A stretch of 5,733 nt of DNA, taken from NCBI GenBank assembly GCA_026417675.1, contig JAOACV010000118.1:1499-7231 (forward strand). The letters are read 5' to 3'. Below the pieces are notes generated by a model that was not told the origin of the DNA, ran no database searches, and was given only the letters and a program-made list of their open reading frames with translations. Position 1 is the stretch's first letter; the number at the start of each line of letters is the position of its first letter. Source of the DNA: Verrucomicrobiia bacterium (GTDB lineage: Bacteria > Verrucomicrobiota > Verrucomicrobiia > CAIQCK01). Of this stretch, positions 1-5,623 are shown one piece after another. The translations under genes and the position numbers were made by a program.

Positions 1-311
1 CGCCGGCCATCCCACTGCGCCACCGACACGCTGCCGTAGAGGCTCAGCGACTGGATGTGCTGGCGCGCCGCGGTGACGTTCTTCGGGTCCGTGTCTAGGC
101 CGTGGATGATGAAGCTGTCATTGGCGCGCAACGCCGCCGTCAGTTGGCCGTCGCCGCAGCCGACGTGGACGATCAGTCCGCCCTTGACGCCCGTTGTTTC
201 CAGAATCGCGCGCGCGGCGGGCCCGGCATCACCGGCGCCGACCGCGCCGCATGGATAGCCCAGGGCCACCAGGGTAAAGAACCCAACGGTTGCGAAGTAT
301 CGTTTCATCAT
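1..311 (-). CDS. Secreted methyltransferase-like/PQQ-propeller paralogue, N-terminal part only (runs off left edge)
   Basis: I translated this from the minus strand. It starts MMKRYFATVGFFTLVALGYP, which reads as a Sec signal peptide of about 26 residues. Next comes a helix ARAILETTGV and a Rossmann-type strand and glycine loop, LIVHVGCGDGQLTAAL, then IIHGLDTDPKNVTAAR and SLYGSVSV. VHVGCGDG is a classic motif I of class I SAM-dependent methyltransferases, and GLDTDPKNV fits the acidic motif II strand. The same order of elements opens the complete gene at 508-3660, so I infer that the missing part holds the PQQ-type propellers. An AAAGGA ribosome site lies 6 bases before the ATG at 311 and 9 bases before the ATG at 308; either could be the start. 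The start is 12 bases after the stop of the broken paralogue upstream, so the genes were probably co-transcribed. A cytoplasmic methyltransferase role is doubtful for an exported protein. The fold is well supported; the substrate is unknown. Confidence 0.8.
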   Translation of the reverse strand, partial: MMKRYFATVGFFTLVALGYPCGAVGAGDAGPAARAILETTGVKGGLIVHVGCGDGQLTAALRANDSFIIHGLDTDPKNVTAARQHIQSLSLYGSVSVAQWDGR

Positions 312-317
312 TTGGAT

Positions 318-323
318 TCCTTT
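318..323 (-). promoter_or_regulatory. Ribosome binding site AAAGGA for the left-edge propeller paralogue
   Basis: The minus strand reads AAAGGAATCCAAATGATG. This gives a good Shine-Dalgarno match with 6 bases to the first ATG and 9 to the second. It directly follows the TAG stop of the broken paralogue (324-326), so the spacing typical of genes in one operon has been kept. Confidence 0.65.
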
Positions 324-483
324 CTACTGTTCGCCAGCCATGCACAGCAGTTTGCCATTCGTCATGGCCAAGTAAAGGCGTTCGTTTGATGCCGGTGGCG
401 TCGAGAAGCCGTCGCGCATCCTGCGCAGAAGTGTGGGCGGCCAAGGCGACACCAAGAAGAAAGGCGGAAATCGTTCGTTTCAT
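324..483 (-). pseudogene. Internally deleted remnant of a third methyltransferase-like/PQQ-propeller gene
   Basis: The ATG at 483 opens a clear signal peptide, MKRTISAFLLGVALAAHTSA, followed by QDARRLLDATGIK. This matches the start of the mature N-terminus in both neighbours (ARQILRASGAPGG and ARAILETTGVKGG). At about 380-390 the homology jumps. In a different frame the sequence then reads NERLYLAMTNGKLLCMAGEQ and a TAG stop. That matches the last residues of the complete gene (RGRLFVATTDGKLLCMGRR), with 10 identities over 17 positions ending at the residue after LLCM. The 160 bases are not a multiple of three, so the two ends are out of frame and no functional propeller protein can be made. 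If the lost gene was the size of its neighbour, about 3 kb is missing. A GGGAGA ribosome site precedes the ATG, 24 bases after the upstream stop. An assembly collapse between similar tandem copies is the main alternative to a true deletion. Confidence 0.8.
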
Positions 484-507
484 CGCTTCACAGTCTCCCG
501 TGCGTCC

Positions 508-3500
508 TCAACGGCGGCCCATGCAAAGCAACTTGCCGTCGGTCGTGGCGACAAACAGCCGGCCTCGGGCTGCGGCCATGCCGTTGAGCACGGGCGGCGC
601 GTCGAGTTTCCATTCGGCCAGCTTCTTTCCGCTAGCCGAATCCACGGCATACAACAGGCCGCCGAGCCGGCCCTCGAACGCGCCGAGCGGGTCTTGCGGG
701 TCCACGACATCGGGCGGGCCGGCCACGAACAGCCGGTCGCGGGTCTGCGCCATGGCCCGCACGCGCACCGGCACGCGCAATGACCACCGGCTCTTCCTCG
801 CCCCGACGTTCTTGGCGAAGAGCAGGTAGCCTTTCGCGCCGGGCGTGAAAAACACCATCGGGTCAAGTCCCTTCAACGAATCGAACTGCCGCACGAAATA
901 AGCCGAGTCCTTGTCGTGAGCAATGAGATTGCCATATTCGCCTTGGAAAGTCCACGGCGTCCGCTTGAAGTAGGTGTCGTCCAGAAATCCGCTGTGGGGC
1001 AACAGATCCGGTTTACCCTGCTGGAGTTTCAACTGCTTGTCGAAGGCCGTCAAACGCATGAAGAGGCGATCATTGTCGAACATCAACACGTCGGTGAGAT
1101 GCCCCTGCGGCAGGCCGAAGTTCGTCTCGAACTCCGCCGGCCCATCGGCGGGGGGCGGACGCATGACGAGTTTGCCAGCGGCGTTGACGGCGTAATCGGG
1201 GCCTTCGAGCTTGGTTTCGTGCAGCACTTTGCCCGTGGCTGCATCGAGCGCGTAGAGATGAATGCCGCCGTCGAGTTGTGAAGATCGGCCCGCGGCAAGA
1301 TACACTTTGTTGTCGAGCGCCAGCACGCTGCCGTGGACGGGCCATGCGGATTCGAGCTGGCCAAATACGCAGATGAGCCGTTCCTCGGCAGCAGCGCGGA
1401 ATCGCCATGCGAGCGCGCCGTCGGCGGCGCGCAGGCAATAGACCCGGCCGTCGGCGGCTCCGAACAACACCGTTCCGTTGTGCCAGGCCGGCGGCGAATC
1501 AACCCGCCCGCCGGCGCCGAACTCCCAGAGCTTTTTGCCGTCGCGCGCGTCGAGGCAGATGATGTGGTGTTCATCGGGAATTGCGACAAACACGCGGTCA
1601 CCGACAATAATCGGCGGCGTCGCGCTGTTGCCGAGTTTGATGTTCCACAACGGCGCGGCGTTGTCCGGCACTTGCGTGTTCACCGAGCCGGTGCGGGCGG
1701 GGTTTTGCCGAAAGACAGGCCAGTCGGCATCGGAGGTTTCAGATTTGAGATTTGAGATTTCCGAGAAGGCCGGCCCGCGTTCCAAACGCGCGCCGCTCTC
1801 GGCTTTACGCTCGCCGCGCCGCGCCGGCGCCAACGCGAAGAAGCCGTTGAGTTTTTCTTCGATGTAGCACTGGCACGGATGCGGCGGCACGTATTGCAGG
1901 CCGTTGGCGGGCATCATGCCGACGTGACAGGTGCTGCGGACCCAGTTGTGGACGGTGTGCTGACCGTTCTCCAAGTCCACGTATTCCGTGCCGCGCCGGC
2001 TGGCGAGGATGTAGCGGACGGTGGCCTTGTTGCGGTAGCAACGATGATGATGGTGGGCCGCGAAGATTTGGCCAAGCGGGACCTGCCGTTTCAACGCGCC
2101 AGTCTTCAGGTCGTAGCCGTTCACTGTCTTCGGCCAATATGTCCGCTGTTTGCCTTTTAGGCCGCGTTCGAATGCGCCGCTCTCCAGCTCCGCGCTCCAC
2201 GTCCAAACCAGATCGCCGATGACGAAGACCTCTTTCCACTCATACCAAAGATGGCCGATGAACTTTTTCGGCTGGCTCCAGAGCAGCAGGCCGGTGTCGG
2301 TGGAAAACGCGGCGAGTTTCGACGGGCTGGCGTGGAGCACCACCCCGTCGCGCACAATCATCGTGCCGACCCACAAGTCGCTGCTGCTGCCGCGTTTCTT
2401 GTCATCGTCATCCAACGGAAATGCCGCGCGCCATTTCTCCACGCCAGTGCGCGCGTCGAGGCCGACGATTTCCGGCCCGTCAATCAACGCGACGACCTTG
2501 CCATCGGTGGCGATGTTGAGCGCAGGATCGAGCTTCGGAATTGTCGGGCTGACTGGCGAAATGGTCCACTTGATGTAGTCGGTCGTGCTGCCCTTGAAAG
2601 TTTTCGCGCTCGCCCAGAGAGTTTTGCCAGTGTCGGCGTTGACGACCATGACTTTGGCGCCGTCATCGGATAGGACGGACAGGACTAATACGCCGTTGTG
2701 GAAGAGGATTTCGTTCGCCCGCTCGGTGCCCGCGTAGGTTTGGAGAATCTCGCCGGTGCGGGCGTCGAGTTGCGAGACCGGCGCTTGGTAGCCGAGCGTG
2801 ACATAGACCTTGTCGCCAACCGCCACGAGCCGCTTCTGGATGTTGAGCGGGATGTCGCCGGCGCGGTGACCAAACCACGTGTCCTTCCACTCGCGCCATC
2901 CCCAGCGGCGAATCGGCACCTTCCAGAGCAGCACGCCGTTGAACGCGTCGCGCGCCACGAGGAACCATTTGTCCGGCAGCGAATGCTGGCCCGCGAGGCC
3001 GATGGGCGCCTCGTCCACGATGGCAAACAACCGGCCTTGCGCCGTCACCAGCGTGCTGACGCTGGAATCGGTCTCATGGCAACGGAGCCACATCGGCCCG
3101 GTGATCCACTGGTAGTGCCTCGGCGGCCCCACGACGCGATCGTTGGCCACGGGGTTGCCGTCGGCGCCGTGCAGGTAGTGGGTCCATTCGTCCATGTCGG
3201 AGGGCCAGGGCTTCAGCAATTTTGGATTTTGGACTTCGGATTTCGGATTGGCAGCGATGGCGATGCCGTGGGGCGCGAGCACGCGCATGATCTCGGCGCG
3301 CGAGACCGAAAACTCGCCGCCGGTCACAATCAAGTTCACCAGATTGTCGGCGTAGGGCAGTTGATCGCCGCGATGCACCTCGGCAGAAACCGTCCCGTAA
3401 AGACCGCTGGCGCGGATGGCTTTCCGAAGCGCATTGCATGTGTTCGCGTCCGGCGCGAGACAATGCACGACGAACTTGCTGTGTTGGGCGATGGCCAATG

Positions 3501-3660
3501 CGAGCGCGGCGTCGGTTGCTCCGAGGATCGCGCAGATGCCGCCCGGCGCGCCGCTGGCGCGGAGGATTTGCCTTGCGGTTTCCGAGACATCCGCGCGGGC
3601 GTGGCCCAACAAGAGACTGACGAGGATGGCGAGGGTTGAAAAGACGTGTTTCATCGGCAT
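508..3660 (-). CDS. Secreted methyltransferase-like plus double PQQ-type beta-propeller protein
   Basis: This protein has 1050 residues. A Sec signal peptide covers residues 1-23, with ARA before the likely cut. Residues 25-137 form a Rossmann methyltransferase-like domain in which the SAM loop has decayed to CAILGATDAAL. From residue 150 the motif WPSDMDEWTHYLHGADGN leads into the first propeller (to about 610). Its PQQ-type blades include LDARTGEIL, VNADTGKTLW, LDARTGVEKW and FSTDTGLLLW. A Cys/His-rich segment, HHHHRCYRNKAT through PPHPCQCY (536-599), closes this propeller. The second propeller (646-1050) has LDARDGKKLW, LRAADGALAW, LDAATGKVL and a final DGKLLCM. The two domain boundaries contain heptamer repeats read in frame. 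PQQ-type repeats here mean propeller blades, not proof of cofactor binding. Large proteins of this layout are, as I recall, common in Planctomycetota and Verrucomicrobiota and mostly uncharacterised. The start overlaps the stop of the HEAT/LamG gene; the in-frame ATG at 3654 is an alternative start. It is probably exported or periplasmic; its substrate is unknown. Confidence 0.85.
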   Translation of the reverse strand: MPMKHVFSTLAILVSLLLGHARADVSETARQILRASGAPGGICAILGATDAALALAIAQHSKFVVHCLAPDANTCNALRKAIRASGLYGTVSAEVHRGDQLPYADNLVNLIVTGGEFSVSRAEIMRVLAPHGIAIAANPKSEVQNPKLLKPWPSDMDEWTHYLHGADGNPVANDRVVGPPRHYQWITGPMWLRCHETDSSVSTLVTAQGRLFAIVDEAPIGLAGQHSLPDKWFLVARDAFNGVLLWKVPIRRWGWREWKDTWFGHRAGDIPLNIQKRLVAVGDKVYVTLGYQAPVSQLDARTGEILQTYAGTERANEILFHNGVLVLSVLSDDGAKVMVVNADTGKTLWASAKTFKGSTTDYIKWTISPVSPTIPKLDPALNIATDGKVVALIDGPEIVGLDARTGVEKWRAAFPLDDDDKKRGSSSDLWVGTMIVRDGVVLHASPSKLAAFSTDTGLLLWSQPKKFIGHLWYEWKEVFVIGDLVWTWSAELESGAFERGLKGKQRTYWPKTVNGYDLKTGALKRQVPLGQIFAAHHHHRCYRNKATVRYILASRRGTEYVDLENGQHTVHNWVRSTCHVGMMPANGLQYVPPHPCQCYIEEKLNGFFALAPARRGERKAESGARLERGPAFSEISNLKSETSDADWPVFRQNPARTGSVNTQVPDNAAPLWNIKLGNSATPPIIVGDRVFVAIPDEHHIICLDARDGKKLWEFGAGGRVDSPPAWHNGTVLFGAADGRVYCLRAADGALAWRFRAAAEERLICVFGQLESAWPVHGSVLALDNKVYLAAGRSSQLDGGIHLYALDAATGKVLHETKLEGPDYAVNAAGKLVMRPPPADGPAEFETNFGLPQGHLTDVLMFDNDRLFMRLTAFDKQLKLQQGKPDLLPHSGFLDDTYFKRTPWTFQGEYGNLIAHDKDSAYFVRQFDSLKGLDPMVFFTPGAKGYLLFAKNVGARKSRWSLRVPVRVRAMAQTRDRLFVAGPPDVVDPQDPLGAFEGRLGGLLYAVDSASGKKLAEWKLDAPPVLNGMAAARGRLFVATTDGKLLCMGRR
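1741..1761. repeat. Heptanucleotide tandem repeat (3 units, AGATTTG-type) inside the propeller gene
   Basis: The plus strand reads AGATTTG, AGATTTG, AGATTTC in perfect 7-base register. Three units equal 21 bases, so the array does not change the reading frame. On the coding strand it encodes part of the SEISNLKSETSD segment, residues 633-644. This is just before WPVFRQNPARTG, where the second propeller begins, so it lies in a flexible linker. It adjoins the inverted repeat at 1763-1800. Confidence 0.75.
1763..1800. repeat. Imperfect inverted repeat next to the heptamer array, within the inter-propeller linker
   Basis: The sequence runs from GAGAAGGCC to GCCGCTCTC. Its core is a perfect 6-bp stem CGCGTT/AACGCG (1776-1781 and 1785-1790) around a 3-base loop. 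The outer arms GAGA/TCTC pair again with a few mismatches or gaps between. It is translated as ESGARLERGPAFS, a low-complexity stretch unlike the propeller blades on either side. It may be part of one inserted repeat element together with the adjacent heptamers. Confidence 0.5.
3219..3249. repeat. Heptanucleotide tandem repeat (4 units plus 3 bases, ATTTTGG-type) inside the propeller gene
   Basis: The plus strand reads ATTTTGG, ATTTTGG, ACTTCGG, ATTTCGG, ATT with strict 7-base periodicity. On the coding strand it gives NPKSEVQNPK (residues 138-147), in which NPK recurs seven residues apart. It sits between the end of the Rossmann-like domain and the conserved WPSDMDEWTHYL motif that starts the propeller part, so it forms an inter-domain linker. 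Confidence 0.75.
3651..3660 (-). promoter_or_regulatory. Stop/start overlap coupling the HEAT/LamG gene to the propeller gene
   Basis: The minus strand reads ATGCCGATGA. The TGA stop of the HEAT/LamG gene (3653-3651) lies inside the start region of the next gene. The second ATG gives the classic four-base ATGA overlap and the first gives a ten-base overlap. An AAAAGGAAA stretch lies about 12 bases before the first ATG and 18 before the second, which favours the first. The overlap indicates one transcript and probable translational coupling. Confidence 0.7.
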
Positions 3661-4883
3661 TGTCTGGCGATTTCCTTTTCCGAGAGGGCGGCGTCGAATT
3701 GTTTCACCTCGTCAATGACACCCTCGAAGGCGTCGCACAACTCGACGGCGCTGTTGCCTGCGTCGAAACCGATCTCCATCCCTTGGCCGCCGTTGCTCGG
3801 CATGACGCCGCCCGTCTTGGCCGTCGCGGCCAGCTTTCCGTTGACATGCAACTCAATGCAGTCCTTCTTCACCACGCCGGCGAGGTGGGTCCAATCCGAG
3901 CCGATCTTCTCCCGGCCCGCGACAATGTCCGCCGGGCCTTTTTTGGCGCGACGGATGCCAAACTTGGGGAAACCGTCCTTGAGATAGAGCGAGAAGCCGC
4001 AGAAGGCGCCGCCGCGGGCCACCACGACGCCTGTGGGCGCCTCGGCTTTGACCCACGCCATGATTGTGAATGGATGGTTGGCCACCGACGGTTTCTGTGT
4101 GCGGCCCAATTCGACAAACTTGCCCTTTCCAAACCGCAGCGCCGCGCCGACCTTGCCCTCGGTGACGGTGCAGCCTTTGATCTCGCCGTCGCTGGCCCGG
4201 CCGCTGACGTCCTTCGCGACCGTGGTGTTCTTGTCGTCGAAGCTCCAGTGCGCCGCCAGCGTGTCCGCCCGCGTCATCTTCGCAACGGCTTTTTCAGCGA
4301 CCGCCCGCACGCCCGGCTCCTTTTCGCGCGCCAACAGTTCCGTCAGGGGTTGCTCGATGCGCTCGCCGCCGATCTTGATCAACGCCTCCACGGCCGCCCG
4401 CCGGACGGTTGTGTTTCCCGAGTTCAACGCGGCGACCAAGGCTGTGAAAACTTCCTCGCCGCCGATGTGTTGCAACAGCCACACAATGTGAGCCACGTCC
4501 GCATCCTTCTCCTCCAACATAACCGCGAGCGGCCGGACGAGCTTGGGATCGCGCAACTCGCGCAAGGCCCACGCTGCTTGGTCGCGCACGATCCACTCCG
4601 GGTCACGCAACGCGGCCAAAAGCGCGTTGGCCGCGCTCGCATCCCTGATTTCGCCAAGCGCGTAGGCGGCGTAGAACCGGACGTTTGTGTCGCTGTCCTC
4701 CAACGCCTTGACGAGGGCGGGCACGGCGCGCGCATCGCGGCTGGCGGCGAGAGCTTTCGCGGTTTCGCGCCGCACGTTCTTGTCGTGGGCCTTGAGCGAC
4801 TCCACCGGCTGTGCCACGGCAAGGCCCGCCCCAAGCAACGCCCAAGTCAGCGTCGTGATGCTCACGGTTTTCCGACAGCTCAT
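3651..4883 (-). CDS. Secreted HEAT-repeat plus LamG/concanavalin-like domain protein
   Basis: This protein has 410 residues from the ATG at 4883. MSCRKTVSITTLTWALLGAG with the following LAVA is a typical signal peptide. Residues about 29-203 hold roughly six helical HEAT-type repeats of about 31 residues, recognisable by recurring pieces such as VRRETAKALA, VRFYAAYALGEIRD, VRDQAAWALRELRD and VRRAAVEALIKIGG. Residues about 206-410 form a LamG/concanavalin A-like jelly roll: HWSFDD, GAALRFGKGKFVELG, FTIMAWVKAE, WTHLAGVVKKDCIELHVNGK and the closing FEGVIDEVKQFDAALSEKEI. HEAT arrays bind proteins and LamG folds usually bind glycans or proteins, so an extracellular scaffold or binding role is plausible but inferred. 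A TTG at 4910 in the same frame would add nine residues before the signal peptide and is less likely. No good ribosome site is visible before the ATG. Its stop overlaps the start of the propeller gene. Confidence 0.85.
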   Translation of the reverse strand: MSCRKTVSITTLTWALLGAGLAVAQPVESLKAHDKNVRRETAKALAASRDARAVPALVKALEDSDTNVRFYAAYALGEIRDASAANALLAALRDPEWIVRDQAAWALRELRDPKLVRPLAVMLEEKDADVAHIVWLLQHIGGEEVFTALVAALNSGNTTVRRAAVEALIKIGGERIEQPLTELLAREKEPGVRAVAEKAVAKMTRADTLAAHWSFDDKNTTVAKDVSGRASDGEIKGCTVTEGKVGAALRFGKGKFVELGRTQKPSVANHPFTIMAWVKAEAPTGVVVARGGAFCGFSLYLKDGFPKFGIRRAKKGPADIVAGREKIGSDWTHLAGVVKKDCIELHVNGKLAATAKTGGVMPSNGGQGMEIGFDAGNSAVELCDAFEGVIDEVKQFDAALSEKEIARQCR

Positions 4884-4942
4884 AGCAAGGTTGTGATCGC
4901 TCGGCCACAAGTTCCCAAGACAAACACCAAGCTGCCAGCCGA

Positions 4943-5089
4943 AGTTTCTGGCCCAACTGCATCATCGGCGACGCCTCGCTGCCGCCGGAGAAACGCCTGA
5001 CCAAGACCAACATCCGCAAGCTGACGAAAGACACGCCGCTGATGCCGTCGGGCTTGTTCGGGCCGGTGACGATTTTGGCGGCTGAGTAG
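4943..5089 (+). pseudogene. 3' remnant of a glycoside hydrolase (GH106/GH2-like C-terminal domain)
   Basis: On the plus strand an open frame ends at a TAG (5087-5089) and reads FWPNCIIGDASLPPEKRL, then TKTNIRKLTKDTPLMPSG, then LFGPVTILAAE. The pattern WxNxxIGD, LPPEKRLT, DTPLxPSGLxGPV is what I recognise from the C-terminal end of alpha-L-rhamnosidase-type (GH106) and related sugar-binding jelly-roll glycoside hydrolases. Family members normally have several hundred to over a thousand residues; here only about 45-48 survive. The frame stays open back to 4886 but lacks family-like sequence before about 4943 and has no start codon with a ribosome site. It is on the opposite strand to every neighbour and occupies the gap between atpC and the HEAT/LamG gene. 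The coding character is convincing; the family name is moderately sure. Confidence 0.6.
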
Positions 5090-5103
5090 GCGGTCAACAA
5101 GAG

Positions 5104-5119
5104 CCGCAGGCGCCTGCGG
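5104..5119. repeat. Perfect 16-bp palindrome after atpC, possible weak terminator
   Basis: CCGCAGGCGCCTGCGG is its own reverse complement over all 16 bases. It starts 5 bases beyond the atpC stop. On the minus strand it is followed by CTCTTGTTG, which is only modestly T-rich, and the palindrome has no natural loop, so a strong rho-independent terminator is unlikely. It could be a dispersed palindromic repeat, a protein-binding site, or a transcript 3' end stabiliser for the atp operon. Confidence 0.5.
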
Positions 5120-5124
5120 AACGA

Positions 5125-5565
5125 CTACTGATGTTTGCTTCCGCCGTGGTGGTGACGCTCGCGGTGGCGGCGCTTGACGGCGAGTTGGGCGGTGGCTTTG
5201 CGGAGCGAGGCTTCGACAGCGGCTTGCTGTTCCGCAGTGAGTTTCTCAGACAGGGATTGTTCAGCGCGCTTGCGGGCCGCCTCGGCGGCGGCTTCGTCAA
5301 TCTTGTCCGCTTCGATGGCCATGTCGGTGAGCACACAGACGTGGTCGCCGGTGATCTGGGCGAAACCAGCGCCGACGGCAAGGTCCATTTCCTCGCCGCC
5401 CTTCGTGATGACCAGGTCGCCGGCCTCGATGGTGGTCATCAGCGGTTCGTGTCCGGGCAGCACGCCCATCTCGCCCGCCGTGCCGGGCAGCACGACCATG
5501 CTCACGTCGTCCGAGAAAACCAGCGCTTCGGGCGTAATAACTTGGAGTTTCAGTGTGAGAGCCAT
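5125..5565 (-). CDS. atpC: F1Fo ATP synthase epsilon subunit
   Basis: This is a 146-residue protein of the size expected for bacterial epsilon, the central-stalk subunit that binds gamma and the c-ring and restrains ATP hydrolysis. The N-terminal beta-sandwich (residues 1 to about 85) carries the family hallmark LPGTAGEMGVLPGHEPLMT, preceded by LQVITPEALVFSDDVSMV. Residues about 86-130 form the helical hairpin (EADKIDEAAAEAARKRAEQS and onward). The tail from residue 131 is basic and histidine-rich, KRRHRERHHHGGSKHQ, and extends beyond the usual end. It follows atpD by 57 bases, the standard beta-epsilon order. No Shine-Dalgarno sequence is visible before the ATG, because the upstream bases belong to a heptamer repeat. 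It ends the atp operon on this side. Confidence 0.95.
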   Translation of the reverse strand: MALTLKLQVITPEALVFSDDVSMVVLPGTAGEMGVLPGHEPLMTTIEAGDLVITKGGEEMDLAVGAGFAQITGDHVCVLTDMAIEADKIDEAAAEAARKRAEQSLSEKLTAEQQAAVEASLRKATAQLAVKRRHRERHHHGGSKHQ

Positions 5566-5573
5566 GGTTCGTG

Positions 5574-5620
5574 ATGCGTAATGCGCAATGCGTAACGGCA
5601 GCCGTCCGCTTACGCATTAC
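5574..5620. repeat. Heptanucleotide array and inverted repeat between atpD and atpC
   Basis: The plus strand has ATGCGTA, ATGCGCA, ATGCGTA in 7-base register at 5574-5594, then a 14-base spacer, then an inverted copy, TTACGCATT, at 5610-5618. AATGCGTAA (5587-5595) pairs perfectly with it over 9 bp. An alternative pairing is GTAATGCG (5578-5585) with CGCATTAC (5613-5620). The transcript between atpD and atpC can therefore form one of two mutually exclusive hairpins. The array begins only 8 bases before the atpC start codon. Confidence 0.75.
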
Positions 5621-5623
5621 TGG

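Noticed and set aside
230..260. Possible lipoprotein signal (cysteine in YPCGA) in the left-edge paralogue
   Set aside because: The residues before the cysteine do not fit a lipobox, so a Sec signal peptide with signal peptidase I cleavage is more likely.
229..483. An intact 84-residue secreted protein starting at 483
   Set aside because: Only the first ~34 residues resemble anything. The frame then runs through the C-terminal remnant and the next gene's start in the wrong frames, so a deleted paralogue explains it better.
2698..3639. Plus-strand open frame of 313 codons opposite the propeller gene
   Set aside because: It is the complementary-strand shadow of the well-supported methyltransferase-like/PQQ gene and has no domain or ribosome site.
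4884..4910. TTG start at 4910 for the HEAT/LamG gene
   Set aside because: It would place nine extra residues before a signal peptide that already begins properly at the ATG at 4883.
3636..5000. Long plus-strand open frame of 454 codons opposite the HEAT/LamG gene
   Set aside because: It is antisense to a gene with clear signal peptide, HEAT and LamG features. The translation is rich in Arg, His and Asp without recognisable domains, as expected from the opposite strand of high-GC coding DNA.
4603..5100. Minus-strand open frame of 165 codons covering the atpC to HEAT/LamG gap
   Set aside because: The part in the gap is the reverse complement of the hydrolase remnant, and the rest overlaps the HEAT gene in another frame.
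5131..5574. Plus-strand open frames opposite atpC
   Set aside because: These are shadows of the clearly identified epsilon subunit.
5574..5620. CRISPR array
   Set aside because: The units are only 7 bases, directly adjoining, with no spacers.
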